Source: Podospora pseudocomata (lineage: Eukaryota; Ascomycota; Sordariomycetes; Sordariales; Podosporaceae). Taken from it: 64,000 nt of DNA. The first letter of the stretch is position 1, and each line of letters opens with the position of its first letter. The stretch spans positions 3,224,001 to 3,288,000 of the forward strand of contig NC_085888.1 of the NCBI RefSeq assembly GCF_035222375.1, given 5' to 3'. Of this stretch, positions 1 through 9,619 are shown in pieces. The position numbers and the translations under genes were made by a program. The notes under the pieces are model-generated. The model did not search any database and had not been told where the DNA came from. It saw only the letters and a list, made by a program, of their open reading frames with translations.

Positions 1-1
1 C

Positions 2-3000
2 AGGTTCAAGAGCTGGTTTCCCAAAAACACAAACGTCAGGATGTCCCGTATCCTCCTAGAGATCGAAACCCGCGACAAGGAGTCTGAGCTGGTGGAGGAT
101 GTTTGGAATGAATACCAGGGATCTCAAAAGGAGTTGGCTCGTGGATTGGAGACAACTTGGCTGTACTCACAAGCTCGCGTCCAACAGGGTGATTCTGATA
201 ATATGTCACTGTGCAAGGTAGGTGAGCCACGAGGATGGCAGTTACAGATGCAAAACTGATGCGTGTGTAGGACGAGGACGAATATCGCGCTTCGATCAAA
301 GGTGTCACCTTCACGTCAGTTGCCATATATCGACATCGGCGACTGGCACGGATGGGCGATACGCAAGATTACATCTACCAGACTATTCTTGCCAAGATGC
401 AATCAACAATTCTCTACCAGGCCATCAAGTCCCGGAATGTCGAACTCGTCGAAAACATCCTGGACAGCAAGCCACGCTTGATATACAAGACGGAAAGTGG
501 GCGTAATCCACTGCACATTGCATGCTTGATGGAACCTCCAAGCGATACAATTGTGACGCTCCTGATCAACGAGAGACCCGATGATACCACCGAGCCTGAC
601 GACGGAGGTTCAACTCCACTGCACCACGCGGTCTTCAAGGCATGGTACAACGAGCCAGAAGAAGGCAGGGAACGGTCAGAGTACAGCGGCGTCATTCGTT
701 ACTTGATGCGCAACATGCAACGAGAAGATCTCGACCTTCATGATAACGAGGGCCGCTCGCCTTGGGACTGGATCTGCGAAGACAGCACGGAATACTATTG
801 CGGCTGCAACGGATCCGAGTGTGCTGCGACTTGGATTCGCGAGTTGAGAGAGAACCTGGAACCCATCAGAGGCCCTGCAATCACTCAAGATTATGACTTG
901 CCCACAGAGCCCACACCTCCGACGCCTGACTCTTCACAATACATCGCTAGCTTCGTTGCAGAAGGGACTGTTAGCGAGTTCTACCATACGACTAATAAGA
1001 AGACAAAACGAGTGGAGGAACAGATCAATCTCAAGACGACAAGCGTTTATGACATGGTTTATGATGCCAACAAGCGCTGTGCTCGGACTCTTGAATCGTC
1101 CCGAAGGAAGGGGAAAGACAAGGATTTCCGTTGCAGATGGATTTTGCTGCCCGCAAACAATGCAAGTTCTCTTCTCACCTCCCCGTAGAAAACTAAACTA
1201 ATAATCCTGCGATGTTCAGGAGCAATGGCTATCTGTATGTTGAGTTTCCTGCCGCGCGCATCGAGACGGAAGATGCCTAGGTACTGACAATACCCCTTTC
1301 CAGGACCTTTTTCTCTCCATTGGAGTCCGCGATTCATCCATTACAGACCAAAGGCATGACGGTCTTACTATCTTCAACCGGTATATGAACCCGAGAGCCA
1401 AGAAGTACCAATTCACGAGATTTGTAAATGCACCACGACAGCTTGGAAGGGTTGACCAACAGTAACTAACGCAGAACAGAGTGTAGATTCATCCGAGGTT
1501 TCAGAATCACCGGGAAATCACTCTAGCCGCTTGCAGACAGTGGTAGAAGAGCCGTCCGGGTCTTCAGACAGCATAGCCGGGTCAACCTCTCGGCCACCGT
1601 TGCAGCCCGCAAAGCGTTCGAGTCAGAATCTGTCCAGCATAACATGGGCGATGTTGCCACCCGTCAATCTCGGGCACGCCGGTGGTGACAAAACGCTCGC
1701 GCTTTTTGTGAGTTTCTCTGGTCTCTTTCTAGCATGCTATTGATGGGGACTTGCTAACAAATGGAAGATGCCATACCTTGCCTACGAGAGCCACGATGGT
1801 CGCAAAAAGATGGCGGCCATGATCAATCGCGTAAATGACAATCGAACCAACGCGCCCCTGAGCCGCAGGGAGTCGGCATTGATCGATGGGTACATCCATG
1901 CTCACGATGTTCTACCACTACATTGCCGGCGCACATTGGATCAGTACTCTTACTACATGCTCGAAACCACAGAGCGGAGAGACAAAGACCAGGTCGTGTA
2001 CCGATGGGCCACCAAGCACGGGAAGCCCAAGAACACAGCTCCTATTCTGATGGTCGACCAGTTGTGGCTATGGGTATTGCCCGATGGTGAGTTGTGATCG
2101 GATACACCGCCGCAAATGGAATGACATATTGACAGGATCCAGGGACTGTAATTACCTGCATGCCAAACACCCAAAAGCCTTCCGAGCAGTACAACATCAA
2201 GAAACTCCTGAGCCGGGAGATAGAGACAAACAAGGCGCGACAAGCAATCCAATCGCCCGACAGCCTTGTCGAAATGATTCTCAAGATATGTCTGAACATT
2301 ATGACAAGGCAAGGCCCTGGTGGTGTCAAGCTGCAGGAGGCCTTCCAATCCTCCATAAACACCATTGTAAGTGCACGTTCCAGCACTCTGTTGATAGCTT
2401 AGCTGAATACTCACCCTGGCTCAACTGAATAGGCTGAAGATGAAGCTGTCAAGATGAAGAAGCTCCTCAAGACCGTCGACAAGCTCGCTAATGCCAAAGA
2501 CCCCTTCAAATACACATCCGACATTGACAGCTTCTCACGGATATCAGACGAATCCCGGCAGCTTGTGGAAATTATTGATATCCAGGATGAGCTTGGCATC
2601 ATCAAGTCCATTCTTACCACACAGCTCAAGGTTCTGGAGGAATTCCAAGGTCACCTTCGGCCTCGGAAACGGTCAGGTGGTACCAAGGAGCACTATGACG
2701 AAGATGGAGACCAACATGATGGAGTCCATAAAAAGAGCCATCATGGAACTGGGCTTAAGAACGCCAGGGTGGTCGATGAAGCCATTCGAATCGTGGAAGA
2801 CAACCTCATCCGAGTTCAAGAGATGGACGAGTCTGCCAAACGAGTCGAGGCTGAGGTATGCTTCTGTAAGCAGGGATCATTTATGAGCGACAGTGACTGA
2901 CAGCGTAATAGTTGAAACAATTGTTGCAATTCAAGCAACAACAGGCATCCGGTTGGGATACACGATATGCAATGAAGCTCTCAGAACAGGGCTCGCGGCA

Positions 3001-4187
3001 AAATACTGTGGGGTTCCCGAAGCGCACCTCATCGATCCACGAGTACTGACAAACTATTCCGTAGATCATGGTGGTGTTCACCATCGTCACAGTCATCTTT
3101 GTGAGTTGCCGTAACAATCACATCTGCCAGGAAACTGAGCTGATACTGTATCACAGCTGCCGTTGTCCTTCATTGCAAGCTTTTTTACCATCGGCATTGT
3201 AGAGTTCCCCAAGAACGAGGAAACCGGCGAGGTTGACTGGCCGGTCAACGAAGTGTCAAAATATCTGTGTAAGTCATCGTGAGCAGGCTTTTTTGATATT
3301 ATCTGCCATAGCTGACATAACAGACAGTTCCCATCTCCGTTGGTGTTTCTGCTGTCATTCTCCTCGGCATCGGCATCGTGTTCTACCGCATGGCGAGCAA
3401 AGCCAAGAGGCGCATGGACAGCGCGCAACGGCCACCACCAAGCAAATGGCAAGCTCTAAAGCAATCCCAAACCAGAAAGTACAGCCGCAAGCACAAGCAC
3501 AAGCACAAGCAAGACGATGACGACTCGTATCTCTCGGACTGCACTTCAGACATTTCCGACGTGTACAGCACTCGGTGGCGTCGCAACGACGACGATTCGA
3601 GCGACGAGGAATCAGACGACTTGAGCATCGACGACGACAACGACTACGCCCCGATCTTTCGTCGCTTTCGGTTCCATACGCATGTCCCTGGCTTGCGCAA
3701 GCTCTGGCTGTGGAAGTTGTATCCTGTTTCGCAACCTCCGGCTCATCATCATTTGAGCAAGGCTCAGGAGGACTTTGAGTGGGATTATCCTTTGAGGAGG
3801 TGGAGAGATGTTACGAGGGAGAAGATGGCGGTTTATGTTGTGTCGTGGAAGGCTAATCAGCTGCAAAGGAAGGGACATGGATCGAGGCATAATCACCAGG
3901 ATGAGGATGAGTGCTTTTCGGAGGATGAGAGGCATAGGAGCCAGACGGAGGAGTTGGAACATCAGGAGAGAGTTGATGAGAGGAAGGATTGGTTGAGGGG
4001 GTGGTTGGGACTGTCGTGGGGGAGGAGGAAGGGGAGGGAGAGTGGGGATGAGCCTGAGGATGATGGTGATGAGGGTGGTGCAGCGCACAGCATGAGGAGT
4101 GAGAAGGGTTTGGGGAGGTTATTTAGGAGGAGGGGTAATCGGGAGGAGAGGTGGGATGAGGAGATGGGCACGGCGAGACCGGCGTGA
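2..4187 (+). CDS. Ankyrin-repeat protein with C-terminal CorA-like membrane domain (5' partial, 12 exons)
   Basis: Exons can be followed as 2-217, 271-1161, 1220-1234, 1304-1423, 1480-1707, 1768-2086, 2143-2366, 2433-2855, 2912-3007, 3065-3100, 3157-3268 and 3328-4187; together they keep one frame of about 1,179 residues. The reading frame is already open at the window edge, so the true start may lie upstream. The intron at 1162-1219 uses a GC donor (GCAAGT), and the third exon is a 15-base micro-exon coding EQWLS. The N-terminal part carries ankyrin-type signatures (GRNPLHIACLM, GGSTPLHHAVF). The middle has MPYLAYESHD and DQLWLWVLPDGTVITCMP, seen in fungal ankyrin/CorA-like proteins. A long helical stretch precedes two membrane spans, one across exons 3065-3268 (VVFTIVTVIF, then LPLSFIASFFTIGIVEF) and one at the start of the last exon (VGVSAVILLGIGIVFY). 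The GMN motif of true CorA Mg2+ channels is not seen after the first span, so ion transport is unproven. The tail is Lys/His-, Asp- and Glu-rich and probably disordered and cytosolic. Confidence 0.9.
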
Positions 4188-4364
4188 TTGTCAGATACCT
4201 TACCGCTTGAGGTACCCAGACCCTATACAATCGCAATGCATGGATCGAAGCTGTCGTCTTCGGTGAGTGGTTCGTTAGAGTCCACACTCCGCCACAGGAT
4301 ATCCCTGATCATAGACCCACGCTCTGACTCGACCATCCATACAAGTCCAATCGGAACCATGCTA

Positions 4365-4457
4365 TCGGGTATGGTGTAGCGGTAACATCGTTGACTCTCA
4401 CTTCTCAGGAGTGATTGCCTTTCTCAACAGCCCCGGGTTCGACTCCCGGTATCCGAG
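4365..4457 (+). tRNA. tRNA-Glu (anticodon CTC) with a 22-base intron
   Basis: A full cloverleaf can be drawn. The acceptor arm is TCGGGTA/TATCCGA with one G-T pair. The D stem is GTGT/ACAT. The anticodon stem is GTTGA (4390-4394) with TCAAC (4424-4428), and the T arm is CCGGG-TTCGACT-CCCGG. The anticodon CTC is at 4397-4399. A 22-base intron (4401-4422) sits after position 37, the canonical place for nuclear tRNA introns, and contains GGAG, able to pair with the anticodon. The mature length is 71 bases. Box B is the normal GGGTTCGACTCCC. It probably decodes GAG. Confidence 0.93.
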
Positions 4458-4947
4458 TCACAACCATCTTCTTTTTTTGCATTTTCCGCAGAACAATCGG
4501 TGCCTGGCACACCGTATCAGCTCCGCATATTCGACATTTTCCCTCCACGCGACTTCATTTCGCGTCCAGAACTTTTGACGCGTCCCGGCACGAAATCCCT
4601 CAAATGCAACCCCGCCATTTTTAAGCAACTCCAGGCAACAAACCCTGCCAAGACCACAGCATGATCCGTGCTCAGAGGCTTCAGGGGTAAAACACTTGGC
4701 GATTTCGCTGCCTGTGCCGCTTGGCACAAGGCCTTTGCATAGTGTAGACTATTCAGCCCTCTCATTTCCAATAGACCGCGCCTCTTCAGCCCGTTTGTTC
4801 GGTCCGAGGAGAGCGGGAAAGATTGGTGGGTTGTGGTTAAATGAGCTTGTTTCCCTCCATCGTGACTTTCTTTCCTGACCTCAGTTCATCGTCGCTCGTT
4901 TCTCTCACTCTCTCATGTTTTGTCTTTTTGTCTAAACACCAGTCAAA
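4458..4947. other. Intergenic between tRNA-Glu and the small membrane-protein gene
   Basis: The first bases include a T-rich run (4470-4480) that fits a Pol III terminator for the tRNA. The last 100 bases are CT-rich, as in fungal promoters and 5' leaders, ending in TCAAAATGG at the start of the next gene. No further gene seen. Confidence 0.6.
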
Positions 4948-5595
4948 ATGGCAACATTCCCAGACACCACCCCCCGGCCAACGGGCCACCAGACCGAGAC
5001 TCCCCCCTCCATCCTCCCTCGCCAATTCTTTTCCGTCATCTTGATCATCCTCCTCTACACCACCGCCTCCCCCTTCACCCCCATCTCCTGGGTTTTGGGC
5101 AGCGACACCCTCCACCTTTCGGGCACGTATTTCCTCGACAGGATCTTCTCCGGCCTGGTTCTCTTCTCCGCCTTCTACTTCCAATGGCGCATCGCCTCCC
5201 TCCGCGCCAGCGTGCCAGTCACCCTGCCTCTAGGCGGGTCAACCACCGCCGTCCGCAATGGTCGCCTCGAGACCGTCCACAGCAGTAGCGCAGACTTGTT
5301 CCTGTACAAGACAGGCGACTACTGGCATTTCGCCCTCGCCGAAGCGGGGGTTTTGCTTTTGGGAGAGTTCGCCGGCAGTGAGAACTTGAGGAGGGTGGTG
5401 GTTTGTGTTGTGGTGGCGGGGGTTTGGTTGGTTGGTTGGGCTGCTACGCCTAGGAGCGTGAAGGACTGGATGTGGGAGCAGGCAAGGGCTTATTTGTTTG
5501 TGTTGGTGTTGGATGAGTTGAGGGCGGCGGGGAGGGGGTTGTTTGGGGGTTACTATCATGGGCCTGGTGGGGGGAGGAGGAGGGGTAGGTTTTGA
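4948..5595 (+). CDS. Small multi-pass membrane protein of unknown function
   Basis: Uninterrupted frame of 215 residues; the ATG has the good fungal context TCAAAATGG. There are about four hydrophobic segments: residues about 27-50 (FFSVILIILLYTT), 60-82 (FLDRIFSGLVLFSAFYFQW), 127-142 (FALAEAGVLLLGEFAG) and 146-165 (VVVCVVVAGVWLVGWAA). The C-terminus is Gly/Arg-rich (GGGRRRGRF) and likely cytosolic. I do not recognise an enzyme or transporter motif. The strong C preference at third positions in the first half resembles the neighbouring core genes and suggests a genuinely expressed gene. No intron is needed. Confidence 0.75.
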   Translation: MATFPDTTPRPTGHQTETPPSILPRQFFSVILIILLYTTASPFTPISWVLGSDTLHLSGTYFLDRIFSGLVLFSAFYFQWRIASLRASVPVTLPLGGSTTAVRNGRLETVHSSSADLFLYKTGDYWHFALAEAGVLLLGEFAGSENLRRVVVCVVVAGVWLVGWAATPRSVKDWMWEQARAYLFVLVLDELRAAGRGLFGGYYHGPGGGRRRGRF

Positions 5596-5701
5596 GGGGG
5601 GAGGGATGGGGAGGGTGGAAGTCATGATGGATAGGTAGGTACCTTGGGGTTGTAGGGACGACAGGCACATTGTTGTCGCCGCCAACATCAAGAAATGTAC
5701 C

Positions 5702-6188
5702 TCATGGCTCTGAACAAAGCAGATTAATCAAATCCGGGCCGATATTTGCGTCGATTTGAACTGGGAAATGTCAATTTGCCTTGATTTGCTTTGATTTGAC
5801 CTATTTGACCCGCCAATACTAGCCACTAAGTCAACTAGCTACACATATCCTATTGTCTATCTTGACATTCCAAAATACTACTCAGGCTAATTTCCTTCGT
5901 GTTTTGGTGGTAATTTCCTATCTTTTCGGCTATATTACTGCTTATATAGGTAAAGTTTGACGTTGGTATATGCCGGGTATTTGGTCCCCAGCTTTTTCTA
6001 GTGTCTTTTCTCAGGTTATATAGTAGGGTGAGGGTTATATATATGGTTTAAAAAAAGGTCTAGGGCCTTGGTAAACCCGTCAAACCGGAGAAAACTAGGA
6101 GAAAGCTATATTTGACCCTGTTTTGGACCGATTTGCGTTGCTTTGTGTTGCTTTGAGTCGATGTCCTTTGCGTTGTTCGGAGCCATGA
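5702..6188. mobile_element. MITE-like inverted-repeat element, 487 bp, with 6-bp target duplication
   Basis: The outer ends are imperfect inverted repeats: TCATGGCTCTGAACAA at 5702-5717 and its complement TTGTTCGGAGCCATGA at 6173-6188, one mismatch. Both are flanked directly by TGTACC (5696-5701 and 6189-6194), fitting a 6-bp target-site duplication. The interior is AT-rich and non-coding. It has repeated TTTGATTTG / TTTGCTTTG words close to both ends, like subterminal transposase-binding sites. No transposase is encoded, so it would be non-autonomous. The family is not known to me. Flanking bases from 5596 and up to about 6560 hold no gene I can support. Confidence 0.72.
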
Positions 6189-6629
6189 TGTACCTACCGA
6201 GTAACAGGTTCGAAGGCCCGCCAAGGGTACCCACGACCCAGCTGAGTTTGGTCTGCGTGACGGACGGCAATAAGAAGCAATTGCAAGAGGCCTTTTCGTC
6301 GTTCCCTTAGACGCCGGGCGTGGGTCCACCACCTGAGTGCTCATGCCACGGTGTGTGATATTCCTTTTGACGGGAGGTACCTACCTTTGGAGCGCGGTCG
6401 TTCCACTGGAAGCCTCTTGCGACTGCGTGCCATTCCGTTTGTTCCATGAAACACTCCAGTTTTCCGCATCATATTTCTGCAGAACCCAACAAATAACACG
6501 CCGCACACTCGTTATCGTTTTGATTAGGCACCATTGCTATCTTTCGTCCCATCAGCATCACCAGGTAGGTAAGCGACCCATATCCCCACGGTCCCAGTAT
6601 TGTCTAGCCTGAGAGTCATCCGCAGATAC

Positions 6630-7288
6630 ATGCTAGGCCAGGCCGTGCACCTGTCAATCACGAGCAAACACGCCGGCGGGATGACAATCGAGAAACTGGC
6701 GAACACGATAGTCGCCAAAAGCCAACTTTCTGACGATGAGACCTTTAAAGCTCTAATGTACCACGTGCCGGCAAATGTCGACCATCCTGACTGGAGTTAC
6801 ACGACGGACTCGGGGGACACACACTGCTACATTTGGCTGTCACGAGATTTGAGGTCCAAGCAGCCCAATTCCTGTCGTCCAAAAAACCGGATCTGCGCAA
6901 AAAACAAAATGGCGAGGGAAATAACCCCTTACATGCTTTCCGAGACGCCATCAACAACCCGGGCTCGACGATCTACACTGAACATTCGAGAGTTCGGACT
7001 CATGAAACTGTCGGTTGTATAGGCCTTCTCACTCGCAACATTGACGGGTACAGCGTGTGGCTGGACCATGAAAATAAGCTGACCAAGGAAGAACTTGACC
7101 AGGTTCGTCAAGGTATCACGGTTCATTGCTTTTGGAAGTCCACGATGACTTCCCCCGGGATTTCCAACAAGTTCAACATATTGAAGCACGCAGCGAGAGA
7201 CGCCTCCAGGGCAAATCACTATCCAAAGGCCGAGTTCGATCTCAGCGATATTGTGTACAGGATTTTCAAGAGGGCGGAATATACGTAG
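6630..7288 (+). pseudogene. Ankyrin-repeat gene broken by an AC-run frameshift; relative of the GNAT-ankyrin gene at 26.1 kb
   Basis: The first frame runs from the ATG at 6630 (MLGQAVHLSI), through MTIEKLANTI and VPANVDHPDWSYTTDSGDT. The second continues from LLHLAVTRFEVQAAQFL to the stop at 7288. The junction lies in an (AC)4 run at 6817-6824: with one AC unit fewer, the ankyrin signature GDT-LLHLAV would read straight through, so a 2-base slippage is the likely lesion. The order 'HPDW...GDTLLHLA...PDL...NPLH' parallels 'NHEDW...GNTLLHLAA...PRL...RTPLEALE' in the gene at 26.1 kb, but no acetyltransferase part is present here. A GTAGGTAAG donor near 6565 followed by CGCAG at 6624 may mark an upstream intron. 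A sequencing error in the AC run would make it a working gene. Confidence 0.7.
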
Positions 7289-7620
7289 GATGCGCTATTT
7301 TATGACTTTGTATCCGCTACATTTGGCAGAGTTGAAGGAAGACTAGATGCTCTTTTGGCGAAATCCTGCACCCACACAATAATAACGCTGGCTCCGGCAT
7401 TGTCCGCTGTGTCGCACGCTTGTGTGGCTTTTCGTATCTTGTTTGTTGGCAAGAATGAAGTAGCAGTGTGTAGTTGGTAGTTTTGTGACGTGGGTACCCA
7501 GGTAGCGTTTCAGATAGTCGTCAAGCGCAAAATCGGCTGATTAGTGATCCCTAGGTACCATCCCCACAAAGGTCGTGATGTCTCGTGTGGTGGTGAGGCA
7601 CCCTCCCACAAAATACATGC
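7289..7620. other. Intergenic, nothing recognised
   Basis: About 330 bases with no supported frame, RNA gene or repeat. It abuts the proposed inversion breakpoint near 7.62-7.63 kb. Confidence 0.5.
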
Positions 7621-7625
7621 AATAC

Positions 7626-8187
7626 ACGGTAAGAATGGGTGTAACTTCGAAGAATTCTTTGACCATGGTCTCCGCGCCGAAATCACCCTATTTAATCGAT
7701 GTTAGCTCACCGTGACGCCGACATGGAACCATGACTAACCGTTGAATTGGTAGAGTGAACGAGCCGGAGATCGTTGTTCCTTGGGGATGTAGGCCAGCAA
7801 TCGGAACTGGCGTTCTTGTCGTGGTCAATAGGCTGGGGTGAACCATCACCCACCAGGTCCACCGCGGTGACATCGACCCAATTATTGCATGTGGCGAACG
7901 AAGCACACTCAGTCCAGGTTTGCCAGGAACTCGGTCTGCAGCTTCTCGCATGCGTCGTTGCCTGACAGGTCAACTTCCAAGGCGCGCTTTATCAAGGCGT
8001 TAATGCAACTATCTGTCATGGCTTGATTGCAAGTGCCTTTCGATCGCTTGGGGTCGTCATCGCCGAATCTGACGCGGTCGTTCACTTTGTTGAAGAAAAC
8101 AGCACACGAGGCAGGTAGTCTGACGCCAAGAGGAGTACCGAGGTAGAATGACTGGTCGTATTCTCGGTCGGAGCTGGTATCGACGGC
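7626..8187 (-). pseudogene. Middle part of a secreted, probably GPI-anchored protein gene, cut at both ends
   Basis: Read from about 8187 down to 7626 on the minus strand, the sequence gives SSDREYDQSFYLGTPLGV, LPASCAVFFNKVNDRVRFG, CNQAMTDSCINALIKRA, ACEKLQTEFLANLD, then (frame shifted) TECASFATCNNWVDVTAVDL and SDCWPTSPRNNDLRLVHS. After a short gap come FFEVTPILTV at 7655-7626. These regular cysteines and the VFF/PILTV blocks are what I recall of a fungal family of secreted GPI proteins. The gene lacks a signal peptide at its 5' side, where it collides head to head with the next gene, and it ends abruptly after ACC GTG. Its missing 3' end matches the piece at 29282-29485. At least one frameshift is present. 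Function unknown. Confidence 0.6.
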
Positions 8188-9057
8188 TCCATCGGCGATG
8201 GCTCCACCAGCGAGATCAAGGTCGACCACAAAGACGACAACAGCCAGCAGGCTACCTACACCCTGTTTACCGCCAACGACAACGCTATCTGCGTCGCCAG
8301 CGCAAGTATCACCTGGCCTAACGGGGATCAGTACGGTTGGGTGGGCGACTGGGGTCGCGAGTGTGGTGGCAGTTGGTACTACCAGCAATGTCTTCATCCA
8401 GGGCAGCGATTACAAGCCGGATTGTCTCTGGATTGATGCCAATGGCGACCAGCCCCAGACAGGCTTCCAGGTTCACTGGCCCGAGTTTGTCCAGAGAGAT
8501 GACGGCAGGCCTGGCGAGAAGATGGGTTGGATGTGGGATACTTCTGTGAGGCTGGACCTCCGTTCACGTTGTACACTTCACATGAGCCGAGGGCGGTCAC
8601 ATACTGGGTTTTGAGTAATGGGAAAAAGGTGAAGAGGGGGGCTACGGGACGGTCAAGTATTCATCAACGGAGACAGCAGATGGTGAGGGAGAGGCAAGGG
8701 AACGGGACTGACGCGGCTGGTCACGGAACAACCCACACTTTGGCGCAGAAGCTGGGTGAGATGCTGGTGTTGGATCACGGGAACAACGGACAACACTCGG
8801 CTGCGAAGCTCTGCTTGAGCCCTACTTCTATGGGACCCGACTTCGCCAATGATGCGGAGGGACTCTTTTGCCGGATGTCAGACAAGACCTTGTGGGTTTT
8901 CTGTGATGGCGTTCATATTACGGATAATTGCTTCAACCCGGACTTGCAGCAGGTCGTTGTTGGCGGTAAGGTGACCAGAGATAGGAAGTACGGGAAGGTT
9001 ATGTCTTGGAGTGTAGGGAGTAATGGCGGTGATGGAGGGAGGTCTGGGTATTACTAA
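8152..9057 (+). pseudogene. Secreted protein gene with WVGDWG domain, 5'-truncated and frameshifted
   Basis: Starting at 8152 in three successive frames, the sequence reads GSIGDGSTSEIKVDHKDDN, TLFTANDNAICVASASITW, GDQYGWVGDWGRECGGSWYY; then NVFIQGSDYKPDCLWIDANG, QTGFQVHWPEFVQRDDG; then DVGYFCEAGPPFTLYTSHE and TSMGPDFANDAEGLFCRMSD up to the stop at 9057. Frame changes fall near 8385 and 8530, with a possible compensated pair around 8630-8700. The cysteine spacing and block order look like a conserved secreted fungal protein, but I know no biochemical role. No start codon with a signal peptide exists upstream; the frame begins at an in-frame TGA at 8149, exactly where the opposite gene begins. 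It is a fossil of a host gene. Confidence 0.62.
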
Positions 9058-9081
9058 TTGTACTCTCAAAAAGTATCATCC

Positions 9082-9619
9082 TGTTTGCTGCGTTGCCCTA
9101 TAGGTCTGTAATACAGTACCTACAGGGGAGCTACAGCGAACTATGCGCTTGTAGCAGTGCGTAGCGGAAGCTGGAGAAAAAGGGGATACGACAGCAGTGC
9201 TGAAGGAAGCAAGACCACTGTTATCACAGTGGGCAAGACGCCACAGTACAGAGGCTTTGAGTGCTTGTACGTAGTCTAATACAGAGGCTTTTAGTGCATG
9301 TATGTCATTGGCTTATATTCTTGCTTATGCTTATTCTATATACAGGATTGAGAGGAGAGGAGAGGTCTACTTATATAAGTGTGCTGGCCTTCCAGCAGGC
9401 TCTGTGGGGCACTGGGCCCCCATAGAGTAGCAAGGTATTCTGTGGGACAACTAAGCTATGGATGGTATAGCTAATGTTCTATGGACTTCGATATCCTTCG
9501 ACAGCTGACAAACCTTCCTTTGATGTCTCCCGGGTAGGTTTGTAGGGAAGAAGTTAGACCTTCCCAGTACCTCAACACCTGAGTCTTACCTGGCACCTAT
9601 TATGTGCCACACATTAACA
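9082..9619 (-). repeat. Left LTR of the Copia element (its 3' LTR)
   Basis: Begins TGTTTGCTGCG and ends ATTAACA on the plus strand. Same length as the right LTR (538 bp), differing only by one visible substitution and a few small indels. Preceded by the target duplication CATCC at 9077-9081. Confidence 0.95.

Noticed and set aside
3612-4088. 158-codon frame on the minus strand rich in Pro/Leu
   Set aside because: Antisense to the acidic tail of the ankyrin/CorA-like gene; composition artefact.
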